DNA of 64,000 nt from NCBI GenBank assembly GCA_947179155.2, contig OX359284.1:9054432-9118431 (forward strand), in the 5' to 3' direction. This stretch comes from Hedera helix (taxonomy: Eukaryota > Streptophyta > Magnoliopsida > Apiales > Araliaceae). Position 1 is the stretch's first letter. The number at the start of each line of letters is the position of its first letter. Both the position numbers and the translations under genes were made by a program. The notes beneath the pieces are model-generated. The model was given only the letters and a program-made list of their open reading frames with translations, was not told the DNA's origin and did no database searches. Below, piece by piece: positions 35,343 through 47,332 of this stretch.

Positions 35343-35344
<2 letters not shown>
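35101..35344. mobile_element. Fold-back MITE with GCGACGGAC repeats (244 bp)
   Basis: The ends AGGATCCATGACATACCTCC and (complement) AGGATTCATGACATACCTCC continue through AGCTCACCCC on both sides. The centre has the word GTCCGTCGC or its complement about nine times; the two halves pair almost fully (for example TCCGTCGCCATAGGTTCGTC with its complement). GC content is far above the flanks. TA microsatellites adjoin both sides. The AGCGACGG words recall CACTA-type non-autonomous elements, but CACTA termini are absent. Confidence 0.8.

Positions 35345-35421
<77 letters not shown>
35345..35421. repeat. (CT)n(TA)n(GATA)n compound microsatellite
   Basis: A short CT run, about 24 nt of TA and about ten GATA units follow the fold-back element directly. 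Confidence 0.95.
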
Positions 35422-35679
35422 AAAACCAGTTATCATTTAGTTAATTAAAGTTAAGATTGAGCAAATGAAAACTCACTAACCTTTAGGAAAATTCGTCTTT
35501 AAACTGTCACAACTCTCACTTATGGTACGCGAGAAGTATACATATATAAAAATTATAAAAAAGAAAGAAAGGTAGAATTACACACATGTTCCTTCAAGTT
35601 GGAACCTGTTTCAAAATAGTCTCAATTACCAAAGTGAACCCTCTATAGTTATCACTTAGGTTACGGTTTTTTTTTTTTT

Positions 35680-36060
35680 TTTTAAAGAATTATAATCCCC
35701 GATATATGGATTATAATTCTATAGTTGTATTTGTTTGCAATAATTATTATTAATCTCAATAATGTAATTTTTTGTTTTTAAATTTAGACTTGGAACTATT
35801 AATCTAGAAATTATAAAGTGACTTAATAGTCTTGGAATTATAATCCCTGATTGAACATGGTATTAAATAGTCCTCACTATTAAGTTATTTTATAATTTCT
35901 GGACTAATAATTACGGGTCCAAATTTAAAAACAAACAAGACATAAAATTAATAGTCTTATTCTCAATATAATATTTACAAATAAACATAATCTTAATATT
36001 ATAATTTATGCCTTAAAATTATAATTTCGGCATTATAATTCTTGCAAATAAACATGACTT
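35680..36060. mobile_element. AT-rich fold-back element upstream of the protease gene
   Basis: AGAATTATAAT near 35686 pairs with ATTATAATTCT near 36037. GTTTTTAAATTTAGACTTGG (35774 onward) pairs with the inverted TCCAAATTTAAAAAC (35919-35933), and AATCTAGAAATTATAAAGTG with the segment at 35889-35907. The turn is near 35850. This is MITE-like with no coding. Boundaries are approximate and no TSD was fixed. Confidence 0.6.
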
Positions 36061-36446
36061 TAGTATAAATTTTGTTCTTTGAATTAATTTTTCATCAATT
36101 TTATGTTGCATACTAGTTATGTGAATTTTTAATAAAAATATCTTTGTCATTTGATTACGTAAAATATTACGCAATCAGTCATGATAACTTAGTATTTTAA
36201 ATTACCAAATAACAAGGCTACTCTCCTTAAACTTGTAACAGGATTAGTACGCGACACAAAATTAAAAACAATTAACTCCAGAAATAAAATTGATACCAAG
36301 TGACCATTATAAAAAGACACGTGTTTATTTTGATAATTAAGAGACCACTTTAGAATATTTTCTCTCATGAAAGTGGCAGAAGAATAATTAAGGGGCAAGA
36401 ATAAAATTAATATACAAGTCATAACAACAACGCTCCTTAATTTTTT

Positions 36447-36457
36447 CCTATATATAT
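36447..36457 (+). promoter_or_regulatory. TATA box of the aspartic protease gene
   Basis: CCTATATATATCC lies about 60 nt upstream of the ATG, which would put the start site near 36480. The leader CATCCAAACTCTCCC onward is pyrimidine- and CA-rich, as is common in plant 5' UTRs. The ATG context is AACCCATGG. Confidence 0.7.
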
Positions 36458-36515
36458 CCACATCCAAACTCTCCCATTACCAAACCATCACAAAACTCAC
36501 TCACTCATTCAACCC

Positions 36516-39500
36516 ATGGAGTCCTCAACCTCAAACCCTCCATCACTCCATTTCCTCTTCCTAACCCTTCTTCTCTTTCTCTCTCCTCTAGTCCACGCGC
36601 TAAACCCCAATTGCAACATACCAGAGCAAGGCTCAACCCTCCAGGTCCTCCACGTGTACAGCCCATGCTCCCCATTCCGGCCACCAAAGCCACTCTCATG
36701 GGAAGAGAGTGTGCTTCAAATGCAGTCGGAGGACAAGACCAGGCTGCTTTATCTGTCCAGCCTCGTCGCCGGGAGATCAGTAGTGCCGTTAGCTTCCGGC
36801 AGGGGGATTATTCAGAGCCCAACTTATATTGTGAGGGCGAAGGTTGGGACGCCGCCGCAGACATTTCTCATGGCGGTGGATACTAGCAATGATCTTGCTT
36901 GGATCCCTTGCTCCGGCTGCGTTGGCTGTCCTTCCACTACTTTTGCTACGGAGAAATCTACCACTTTCAAAACTCTTGGTTGTCGAGCTGCCCAGTGCAA
37001 GCAGGTAATTGTTTTCAGCGTTTCTTTATTTGGATTTTGATTCGGATCCTAATTTGAAGGAGTTCATAATCTACAGTTTATTTGGTAGTTTATGAAATCG
37101 AGGTACATTAATTCATAGATTTATATTTCGGACCGTATATAAGTATTATATAAATATTATACAACAATAACTCTCGTATTTAAAATATAATAACTTATTT
37201 TTATAAAATATTTGAAATAGACTATCTAATTTAGCGGTGTGAAATTCAAATTTTTGTAGATTTCATGACATTGTCAAACCTAAACTACCCTCGACTATAA
37301 TAATTTAATTCATTACTTTTGAAGCATTTACTATATATATATATAGCACAAGTTTCGCCCACTATTTTTATTATTTAACGTTCTTTTTGTGGATTAAACC
37401 TAATGCAATTTTTAGTATAAAAAATATGACAAAAAGCTGTAGATTTATAAGATTAAAAATGTGACAATTTGGTGAAATTTGAATCCTCAATCTTTATCCA
37501 CACAAGAGTATTTGCTTTCCACCGTTCAACTTTTATACCATTTTATCACGCGCCCCCAGTCGGCAGTCGGCTCGGGAAGGTATCCTGGCACAGTATATCA
37601 CTAGATTGAATACACAGTTAATAAAGGTCTTAGTACAGTTTTTCTTTACATAAATTAAAAAAGTTAATATTCTTGAATTTTTATATCTTTAGCTCATGTA
37701 CTTCGGTCATTCAATTATTCTATTTTACTTCAGTCATTCTATTTATCTTTAAAACTGAGGGGTTCTTAATTAATGTGATATTGTCATATCATCTAAAAAC
37801 TTTATTTGCTACAATATTTTAGATCTATGACAATTATTTAACCCTCTATGAAGAAGATGGAAAGCAATAAAAGTGTAATAGTACTTAGTAATTTTAGTTT
37901 TTTGTTTGTTTCTCTTTTTAAGACCCGTTCAGGAATGATTTTTTTTTTGACTTAAAATTTTAATAGATTTATAAGTTAAAATTTTAATAGATTTATCAAT
38001 AAAAGTGTTCGGCATCATTTTTCTTTGTAAGTCGGAAATTATAAGTAATAGTTATAGATGTGTTCGACTAATAATGACTTATAAGTTAAGTAAAATTTAA
38101 AGATTACTAAAATGTCCTTTAATAAGAAGAACATTAGAAAAATAAATGAGAACATTTATGTCATTTCATAATAGTTGACCGACTTAAAAAAAATGATTTA
38201 TAAGTGTTTTTGTTTAAGCAAGAAAAACTTACTTATTTTTTTAATTTCTTTTTAACTTATAATTAAAAAAAAAAGTAATTCCCGAATAATTTTTTTAACT
38301 TAATTACTTATAAATTAAGTTAATTAATTTATAAATACTTTCAGAACATGACCTTAATGGTTCGTAGTATTGAAAAACTTGGTTGTCATCTGTGCATGCA
38401 TAACAATGTTTATTTAATGGAATTCACAAATCTTAATAAAAATAACTTCATTCTACACATGATGTGATGTAATTTGTCACAACACTAATTATAATATTTG
38501 TGTCATGATTTGTGTTTATGGCTATTAAATTGTGCCCCCCATCCTATTGCTAAAATAGCACTACTATACTCATACCATCATATTATATGACAATTATTCT
38601 TTATAAGTTGCGACCCCTATCTGTGTAGAATTAAAGGTGCCATTCCAATAATCATTGGTCCCATTTTGTTACCCCATCAAACATGTTTGGGAGCAAATTG
38701 AAGTATCATTTATTTTCCAACTTAGTTATATAGACAAATGTATTAATTCTTATTCTTTTGTTTATACTTCAATAAATTGTGAACAAGAAAAAACAAAAAA
38801 GTTTTATTAATTGCCCAATATTTTTGCGCAGCTTGTTGATTGGCAGCAAGGCACAATGTTTGCAAACATTGTAGTTTTGAAAATTTTATTAATAGCAATT
38901 TTATAATTTCTTTAATTTTTTTAATAATAATTTTATCGCATCACAATTTAATTAATAAAAACCATGTCGTCACATCTATGTTCTATCTTCTAAACACAAT
39001 GCCTATTATTCATCATTTACGGTTAGGATTACTGGGTTATATAAAAAAAGTTGTCAACAAACATTATAAAAAAACATATAAGAAGCAAGATTTATCATTG
39101 AATATTTTATATATTTTAATTGATAAATAATACATGGGTGATACTATTAATACACAATTTTTTGTGTAGTTTGTGCAAATAGCATTATTCTACCAAATAA
39201 TTGGGCGTTAATCTAGTCTAGCTGCAACTATTAATTTGGAGACGGTTGAATTAGTATTTATCTTATAAAAGATATTTGAAGTACACATTTTTTAATATAA
39301 ATTTTTAAATAAAATTTAATTAATCTTTAAAGTTACTTAAGTAGGGTTCACTACTTAAAAAAAAATAAAAATTGTGGGATACTTATATAAGGTCTATTGT
39401 GCGTAATATGATAACTTATTTACACTTTTTACCATTTGATTTTGTTAATGTGTAAAAAATATATTTGAGACGTTTTTATGAAATGGAGGGAGTGTTAGTT

Positions 39501-41652
39501 ATGCTAACTCAGCCTGGACGAAAAAATTCTCAGGTGCAAAAACCCACCACCTGCACAGCCACCGCATGCAGCTTCAACACCACCTACGGCAGCTCCACAG
39601 TAGCGGCAAACCTCTCACAAGACTCCATAAAACTCGCCACCGACGTCATCCCTGGATACATCTTTGGCTGCATCCAGAAGACCACCGGCAGCTCCGTGCC
39701 GCCACAGGGTCTTCTCGGTCTCGGCCGGGGCCCATTGTCACTACTGTCCCAAACCCAAAGCCTCTATCAATCCACATTCTCATATTGCCTGCCCAGTTTT
39801 AAGTCTCTTAACTTCTCCGGGTCACTTAGATTAGGGCCTGTGGCGCAGCCCATTAGGATCAAGTATACCCAATTACTCAGGAATCCTAGAAGGTCATCAC
39901 TTTACTACGTGAATTTGGTTGCTATCAAAGTTGGCCGGCGGATAGTTGACATTCCGGCCAGCGCATTCGCATTCAATGCAACAACCGGTGCCGGAACCAT
40001 TTTTGATTCAGGTAATATTTGTTTTTCAAATTTCCTAAAAACAAGTTTGGTATTTTTTTTCTAAAAACAATTTGCCTAATTATTTTGGTACATGCTTTTG
40101 TAAATTGACTAAATAAATTTTAAATCTTTAAGTTTTTTGCATTTTAAAACTTAAATTCTAATGTTTTAATTTTAAACAAATTGAATCTAAATTTCTATAA
40201 ATAAAACCTTTTGATAAAGAGCGTGTAATAATTGATCAGAGTGAAAGTATTTGAAGTAATTTAACCCTTAAACATCATTAGAAATATAAGAAAATTGTAT
40301 GTAGGCACCTGATTAGTGTGAAGCAAAAAAGGAGAAAATTTTTGGAGCCAAATACTGATATAGACTCTTAAAAAAGTAAAATATTCTTTCATTTTGAGTC
40401 CCTTGACTTATTCTGACCAAAAATACTTAATTCGATGATCATTTTTTTATTATATTAATTTATTAAATTTTAAAGACATTAAGATTTAATATTTTATAAT
40501 TAAAACATTAGGATTTGAGCTATATAATATGAAATTTTTTAAAATGTATTTAAATCTCGTAAATTTTGTAAATAAATTGATATATATATATATATATATA
40601 TACCAACTAGATACGTCTATAAAATATCTTTGAACTTATAATTAATTATGAATCGTTTCTTCGTATCAAAAAAATAAATTCCCCCACATTTTTCTTTCTT
40701 GGCATGGCATATATGGCATTATTCTTTTCACGAAGGTGCCTAAGATCTACGTTAAGCATGTGATAGTGCCAAACTGCCAGTATGTCTAATCTGCCAGTAT
40801 GTCTAATGGGTCCACCGTAACATGGCTGGTCTTCCACTCAATGTTTATTTATAGACAAAAATGGTTACTTTATTGGCCTGTTCTTTACAACTTTGACTTT
40901 TAAGAGTGGACAGTGGAGGAATATGATGTTAGATTGTGAGATCTGGCATTTTTGCTTTGAAGGAATCACGGGGTCGTTTAGAGGGGAGATAAATATGAAA
41001 AGGATTATGAAATTTGGAAGCTACTCATAGCCCCACATTCCGTTGGACCATATTCTAAATAATTTGAAATAGGCGGTCTATTTGAGAAATCTATATGATC
41101 AAGTTATATTTATATAACAAAGTCTTACATGTGAAATTACCTTTGTTACTTATAATTATTATGTAAGTGTAAATTTTTGTTATATAAATACTAACTTATT
41201 TATATAAATTGTCCATTTTGAAATTCTTGAAATTAAGATATGATTCTGTTTGAATATTTCTCTTGCCTAAAAATTAACATTTCCTCCTTTCAGGAACCGT
41301 CTTCACTCGGCTTGTACAACCAGCCTACATTGCAGTGAGAAACGAGTTTCGAAGGCGCATGGGCAAAGCCACACCAGTGTCGTCCCTAGGCGGGTTTGAC
41401 ACATGCTATTCGGTCCCAATCACCGTGCCAACGATCACATTCATGTTCACGGGTATGAACGTGACATTGCCCCAAGACAACTTCCTCATACACAGCACTG
41501 CTGGTAGCATCACCTGCCTAGCCATGGCCGCAGTGCCCAATAATGTGAACTCTGTGCTAAATGTCATAGCCAACCTGCAGCAACAAAATCATAGGGTGCT
41601 TTTCGACGTGCCTAACTCAAGGCTAGGCGTAGCTCGTGAGACGTGTACCTGA
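36516..41652 (+). CDS. AED3: AED3-like (nepenthesin-type, A1 family) aspartic protease, three exons
   Basis: Exons are 36516-37004, 39534-40011 and 41294-41652, giving 441 aa; introns are GT-AG in phases 0 and 1. The start is the first ATG after the TATA box and gives a hydrophobic signal peptide (about residues 1-28, ending VHA), so the product should be secreted. A propeptide-like stretch follows. The mature part starts near TYIVRAKVGTPPQ (103-115), with the first catalytic Asp at 122 in VDTSND. Next are the Cys-rich IPCSGCVGCP loop and GLLGLGRGPLSLLSQT, with the second catalytic Asp at 321 in FDSGTVFTR. The end LFDVPNSRLGVARETCT is typical. The first site is DTS rather than DTG, which I recall as a feature of the AED3 group (apoplastic, linked to immunity in Arabidopsis). 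No frame damage is seen. The symbol is by family resemblance. Confidence 0.93.
37005..39533 (+). other. Intron 1 of the aspartic protease gene (2529 bp)
   Basis: The donor is CAAGCAG|GTAATT and the acceptor ATTCTCAG|GTGCAA. It is large and AT-rich, and it contains a MITE-like fold-back (about 37918-38360) and a small GC-rich spot at 37548-37585. Apparent frames such as 38840-39130 have no coding character. Confidence 0.85.
37918..38360. mobile_element. MITE-like fold-back in intron 1
   Basis: Left TTAAGACCCGTTCAGGAATG and the complement of the right end, TTAAGGTCATGTTCTGAAAG, form imperfect terminal repeats. ACTTATAAGTTAAG-type words occur inverted throughout. A hAT-like origin is possible; no clear TSD was defined. 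Confidence 0.5.
40012..41293 (+). other. Intron 2 of the aspartic protease gene (1282 bp)
   Basis: The donor is TTCAG|GTAATA and the acceptor CCTTTCAG|GAACC, splitting the Gly codon of the DSG motif. It contains (TA)n at 40578-40602 and a 17-bp tandem CTGCCAGTATGTCTAAT at about 40775-40808. No other gene was found. Confidence 0.87.
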
Positions 41653-42665
41653 TTTAATTAATTATTAGTGTTGAATTAGATTTCAGAGTTTATTTTGAAT
41701 AGTCTATTTGAGCAGTTTTATATAAATTAGTTGTATTAGTATAGATAGAGAGTTGCATTACAATGACTTTTATTATATAAATAATGTATAATTGCAGCTC
41801 TTTAACTATACACATATAACTTATTTTTAAAAGACTCTCCAATAAACTATTTAAAAGCAACTGTTTGGAATCAGGATACATTACTATTTATGTGGTTTGT
41901 TTATTTGGTATTTTGCTAGTAATTATGGCTTGAGTTTTTATGTGGCTGTTGAATTTTAATTAGATCTATTACTCTATTATTATCATCACTAGCTGTTGAA
42001 AGATCCACTAAACGGATGAAGGTTTTTGGTTTTTGTATTGTACTCAAACGTGAATGTCACGGGTAACCTGTTGCATCTGTCCCACTTATCTCCATCCTAC
42101 CTATTATCTTCATCAATCATTTTCTCTTATACTTCATTCGTTTTAAAAATAAAAATATATTATTTTAATTTAAAATTAAAAATATATATTTACTTTAAAA
42201 AATAAAATATCATAATATACTCAATTTGCTCGTAATAAGCATTTCTATTACACTTTTATGTTTATTAAAATGTTCGAACGATTATCCCGCCTTCATTTGT
42301 ATATCACTTCATTCACTACAGTAGCGTATTTGCCTCCAAAGATCATCACACGACAACTGTACTGTTCAACTGGTTTCAAGAGTGCTTGCCTACGCTTGAC
42401 ACACGTCACCTTTTCTGCTGGACTATCATGGACAAGTGTCTGCTCCCACTTCGACGGCGATGGGTTATAATATACCATAATATATTTATCCACGCGTGAA
42501 TTTTTCTCCCGTTGAAATCACTTAACAACAAGATTTTTGTACTCAATAGAAACCTTTAGATACCTCACTGATTAGGTTACGGCTTGGGTTATCAAAAGAT
42601 GTTCTGGTATAAGAATAAGTACAGGTGATAAAACTTCACAATAGAAAATCAAGATAATTACTGTA
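41653..42665. other. 3' flank of the protease gene
   Basis: AT-rich sequence likely includes the 3' UTR. Several AATAAA-like words (for example near 41840) could serve polyadenylation. A weak Stowaway-like CATTCGTTTT sits at 42135. No further gene was recognised. Confidence 0.5.
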
Positions 42666-43987
42666 ATAGATGTAACAACCCCGAAATTCGACCATCTTTA
42701 TTATCTTAAATCTGATATTTATTAAACATTATCTTCTTTACGTTCAAATTTCGGTTCGTTAATAAATCTTTAATCACCTTAATTGATCCATTAATTGATT
42801 TTAAAATCATCAATTATCAAAATTCTCATATAATTTTTTTTCTTCTTGATTTAATCGTTGTATTAAAATATTTGGATATTTAAAATCTTTACAACTGAAT
42901 CCTAGTCCCTGGATCGCAACCTTTACTTTTTCTTTCTGTAACCAATATCATAATGTTCATCATTTAAAATTTACTGTTATTTATTTTCATACAAATATTC
43001 CTTGTTGTGTCATTCGTAATTAAACATTTAATAATTTCTATCGTAACAATTATCCTGATCAATCACAGTTCATAATTGAACTTCTATCATATCCAGATTC
43101 AACTTATATAGGCACATACAAAACATCAATGTAACCTTGACAAATTATCCACATTGCATTATAATATAGAAATATAATAATAACATTCACCACCTTCTAT
43201 GATAATCTGTCTCTATATAATCTGATATTCTTGAAATTCATTTCTTAACCTGCAAAAGTTTATTTTAAGCAAGTAATGAGCACAATGGCTCAGCAAGCTC
43301 AACAGTTTATGTTTCATATAGCACATACCTTAACATGCTCGGTGTGTGTCATACATCATGTGCTTGTGCTTTTACTATAGCAATATATCTCACATCATTG
43401 CACAAAGTACACATAATTGTCATATTATTCACGTATCACATAACACATAATTTATATGCATTTAAACAAGTATTAGCATATCATAACAGACAATAATTAA
43501 CATTAATGGACTGAAGAACTTGTCTGGCGTCCAGTTATTTAAATTGTTAGCTCAAACCCTTAATTCGATCAACCTATAATCAAGAAATAATCAAATAATA
43601 ATTATTTATATCTTTATGATATTAATTTACTTAATTAATATCGTCTCTGGACCAATTATTAAATAATATGGTTAATTATATGAACCTCATTCCTTAATAA
43701 ATTAATTTAACTTAATATCATACACCTTCAATACGGACAACCCGACTCATTGGACAAATTTTAGCGTATTCGGTTGTCCAGATTTACATTTATTCATTTT
43801 CTAATCCTTTAAGCTCATTAGATTAATATTTAGAATATTTAAAATATTAATCCCCAATATTTAATATTTTACAAAAATATTAAATTTAATGCCCAAACAT
43901 CATTTCTATATTTTTAGTATTTTTCTATAATTTTCTATGATTTTTAAACAATTTTTAAACATTTATTTCAATTAAAATCACTTCTGG

Positions 43988-44180
43988 GGGCAATTTAGTA
44001 ATTTTCGCGGCTTTGGGACATAACCGAAATTTTCCAGAAAGTCCAGGGGCATTTCTGTAATTTTCGCGCTGCAAAGGACACAACCGGGATTTCTGAAAAA
44101 GCGCAGGGGCATAACTGTAATTACACGTGGCTAAAGGACACGCTGGTCCTTTCTGAAAAAGACCAGGGGCAGAACGGTCT
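43988..44180. repeat. 60-bp tandem array in LTR B3
   Basis: Units start at about 43988, 44047, 44107 and 44167 with an almost exact 60-bp period (GGGGCATTTCTGTAATTTT then AAAGGACACAACCGGGATTT). It corresponds to the arrays in B1 and B4. Confidence 0.88.
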
Positions 44181-45756
44181 TTTCCAAGTCGTCGGCCGCC
44201 GCGCATTGCACACGGCTTTCTTCCCCTGCACCAGCTAAACGACTTCGTTTGGCTGTGCTGGGTTGAGGTCCGCGCATTGCGCGACCCTTCTTCCGCGCGA
44301 CCCCCCCAAACGGCGCCATTTTGTGCCCAACGTCTAAAAAAACTATGGCTGGCGCGCATTGCGCGGCAGCCTTTTTTCTTCTTCTTCTCCATGCGCGGCA
44401 GCCTTTTTTCTTCTTCTTCTCCTGCTTCGCTTAACAGTGCACCAACTTTTCACTTTTAATCCATTTTTGCACATAACTTCCCAACAAAATAACTCCAAAA
44501 ATCACATAATTCATAGATATACCACTAAAAATTATTTAGAATGATTTTCTTAATTAATTACTAATTTTTCTCAAAATTATTTTACTACCAAAAATAATAA
44601 AATAAATCCAATAATTTAATTTTTTACCTTCCTTGAAGCTTTTCTTCCCTTGATGGCACCCAGAACCTCATCTCTCTTGGTGGTCATGGAGTTTTTCGGC
44701 GGTGACTGGTGGTGGTGTCGGGTGTCATGGTGGTAGGAGAAGAGAGAGAATTAGCTTTGTTTTTTTTTTTTTTTTGCTTATTCTCTTCTCTTTATTTCTT
44801 TTTCTTTCCTTTTTATAAGCAAGCTACCTAACCAATTTGGATTAAAAAAATCCCACCGCCTTTCTTGCTTCTCGAATTTTCTAACCGAATTATCACAAAT
44901 AACATGCAACTTAATTATTTTAAATACATTACGTAATTATATTGTGTAATAAATATTTTATATATAATATATAAAATATTTATTTTAATTCACTAAAAAT
45001 CATAACATGATTTATGAGTAATATTAATACCTCTTTTGGGTACTTTTCTTGACAAATTTTGTACACGCATAATGACATACATGTAGTTATTTGAGGTAAT
45101 TAATGCCTCCAAAATTCATAAAATAATTCATATAACATATAAAAATTATTTTTCGTAATTTTTCACTTCGTTACTTGGATAACATGTTAGATTAACATGT
45201 TCACATTTCTAAAATATTATCTTTTATAAAAGTCATAATAATTCCATTATACATAAATATAATTTTTAATAACTTAAAACATTCATTTTTCTTATTTATT
45301 ATTCAATTTATTTTAAATTTTACAATAATTTCTTTATATATATAAATTATATATAACTTAATATTATATAATTTATATATTTACATTCTCCTTTTGTTAA
45401 ATAATTTTTTAATTTCCTCCAACCTTATTCCATTTAATCACCTTATATAAATTACATAATTATTCTTATATAATTTATATAATTATTATTTTCTTCATAC
45501 CTTATTTTAATTTCCTTATATAAATTATATAATTTATTATTATATAATTTATATAATTACTTATAATTTATATAATTACCTTTCCTTCTCAATTAATTTC
45601 TAAACTTCTTCCAAAATTCTTGATAAAATCTAAAATCAATAATTACACTTTTATTAACTTCCCCATTCGCTTTTCATTTAAAATTGGATTAATTTAATTA
45701 TTAATCCTTTAATTTCCATAATTAATAACATTTATAATTACCACTTAAACATATAC

Positions 45757-45799
<43 letters not shown>

Positions 45800-46152
45800 A
45801 ATGTATATATATACATATTTAATCTCATATATTTCACATTACCACATAATCTCAATCAAATCATAATTTCTACCTTTCCATAACAATTTAATTGCACAAT
45901 TTATTGTACATTTACCTGAAATTTCTCTTATTTCTCATAAATTATTTTTAAACAATTTATTTACTTTTTAATTATTTTCATTCAACATACTTTATCATGA
46001 TCTCTGTACAGATTTAATTTACTAATTAAATCTCATTACATACTTTAATTCACATAAAATATCATAAATAATTTAAACAATCTTAATAATTCTGTTAATT
46101 AAATTCTTATTTAATTTTTATTAAGTAATTTCTGAAAATTCGGATCCTCACA

Positions 46153-46192
46153 TTCTTCCCCTCTTAACAAGATTTCGTCCTCGGAATCATAA
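46153..46192 (-). promoter_or_regulatory. Polypurine tract of the hybrid element
   Basis: On the minus strand GAGGACGAAATCTTGTTAAG then AGGGGAAGAA abuts the 3' LTR start TGTGAGGATCC. This GAGGACGAAAT...AAG-GGG context is the classic end of pol and PPT in chromovirus-like Ty3-gypsy elements, and it fixes the orientation of family B. Confidence 0.8.
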
Positions 46193-46639
46193 TTACCGTA
46201 ATAATTATACGTATCTCATTTATAGCATGTTGTTATACCTTTATCCTAATAAATCACAATTATATCCATAATAATCATATCTTTCCTCATTAATATCCAT
46301 AACTTACATGGATTACCTCATAATAATCATAACTGTCCAAGTATTCAACTCTTAACTCAATTCACAATTTCTTTGATTTCTCATTCTCAGAAAAATTTTA
46401 TTTCTTTAATCATACTTACTCTTACTCAACCCACTTATTCCATACTCTCTATTGCACATCCTTTATACTCTGCACATTTATCCCTCTTTTCTTTAATTCA
46501 CATAAATCTTCTTCATATTTCATAAAGCATTCCTTAATACCTTTATCTTTCAACACTAGGTTTTAAGTACTAACCTTTACTTAATTCATCATAATCCTTA
46601 TTTGAAAATTATTTCTAAAATCCTGGATGTCACAATAGA

Positions 46640-47249
46640 TATAACATATTTAATATTGTAGCTATACATGTATTAGTATTACTTGGTTCACTTATTGAGG
46701 TTTTCTACATATGCTATTTCATCCACTGTCTAAAATTACATCAACTTTGTCAAATAGAAAAATATATTTTCCCATTATCCCAAACTGCCTTAAAGATAAA
46801 ATACTTAAATGTGTTAACCTACGGTCTAGACCCATCATAACATGTAAAATGAGTCTAACCCAATTCTAAATATAAAATAATCTATGACCTTATATTAAAT
46901 ATGAGGTCCAATAAATTATGTCTCAACATTGCCCCCCCCCCCCCCTCTCTCTTATTTTTATCTTTCAAAATAGGAGAGTAATTCACCAACCAAAAATCCG
47001 TACGTTACCAAATACACTGCACGTTACAGTCAAACCGTAACCCGCATCACATTAGCACCCACGCGCTCCACATTAAATGTCGCCACCTTCGGTTACTGCA
47101 CCACTTATTATTATTCTCGAAAATTACCCGTCCACTTCATTTTTTACTTCTAAACTTTTTGCTTTCCCTCCATTTGTTCTCTCTGTAAAAGAATTTTTGG
47201 CCAAAAATCTCCATCATTTTCTGCAATCAACCACCAATACTCAGATTCC
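46640..47249 (+). other. Unique flank and possible promoter/5' UTR of a truncated gene
   Basis: This low-copy-looking sequence differs from the LTR debris. It has a 14-nt C run at 46932-46945 followed by CT repeats, then a less AT-rich segment (46990-47100) and a pyrimidine-rich leader (47130-47249) before an ATG. No clear TATA box was identified. Confidence 0.4.
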
Positions 47250-47332
47250 ATGACACAAAAACCAGATTCTCCACCCTTCCTCGAAGAACCCATCAACCCC
47301 ATCACTGAAGATCCAGTGAGCCTCATTTTCAC
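47250..47332 (+). pseudogene. Possible first exon of a host gene, cut by LTR E
   Basis: ATG at 47250 opens M-T-Q-K-P-D-S-P-P-F-L-E-E-P-I-N-P-I-T-E-D-P-V-S-L-I-F-T. Its Pro/Glu/Asp-rich, balanced composition is typical of a real N-terminus. After 28 codons it runs into TGTAATATCC, the start of an LTR, and stops soon after. The product is not recognised, and the remainder of the gene was not found in the window. Confidence 0.4.

Larger units (their letters stand above)
42671..46634 (-). mobile_element. Hybrid LTR element: family B 3' LTR (copy B3) plus short internal and D-like start
   Basis: The whole block is flanked by ATAGA (42666-42670, 46635-46639). Its plus-strand left part, 42671-46152, is a full family B LTR ending CGGATCCTCACA. 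Next come a PPT and pol-end-like sequence and, at 46500-46634, the complement of an LTR start. Read on the minus strand this start is TGTGACATCCAGGATTTT, resembling family D rather than B. Minus-strand landmarks in the LTR: TATA (TTATAAAAAGG) 44809-44819, donor GAAG|GTAAAA at 44627, microexon-like 43524-43573, and acceptor TTTTGCAG at 43250-43251. It also holds a 60-bp array and a GC island (44190-44400). Confidence 0.8.

Noticed and set aside
36505..36699. Frames antisense to and in another frame of exon 1 (36505-36699 minus, 36611-36886 plus)
   Set aside because: Shadows of the aspartic protease exon, which has family-wide motifs in its own frame.
38840..39130. 96-codon frame in intron 1
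   Set aside because: AT-driven composition, no motif, and inside an intron with clear splice sites.
43955..44392. 145-codon minus-strand frame in LTR B3
   Set aside because: It is the 60-bp array (60 is divisible by 3, so it stays open) plus the GC island; no counterpart frame is kept in B1 or B4.
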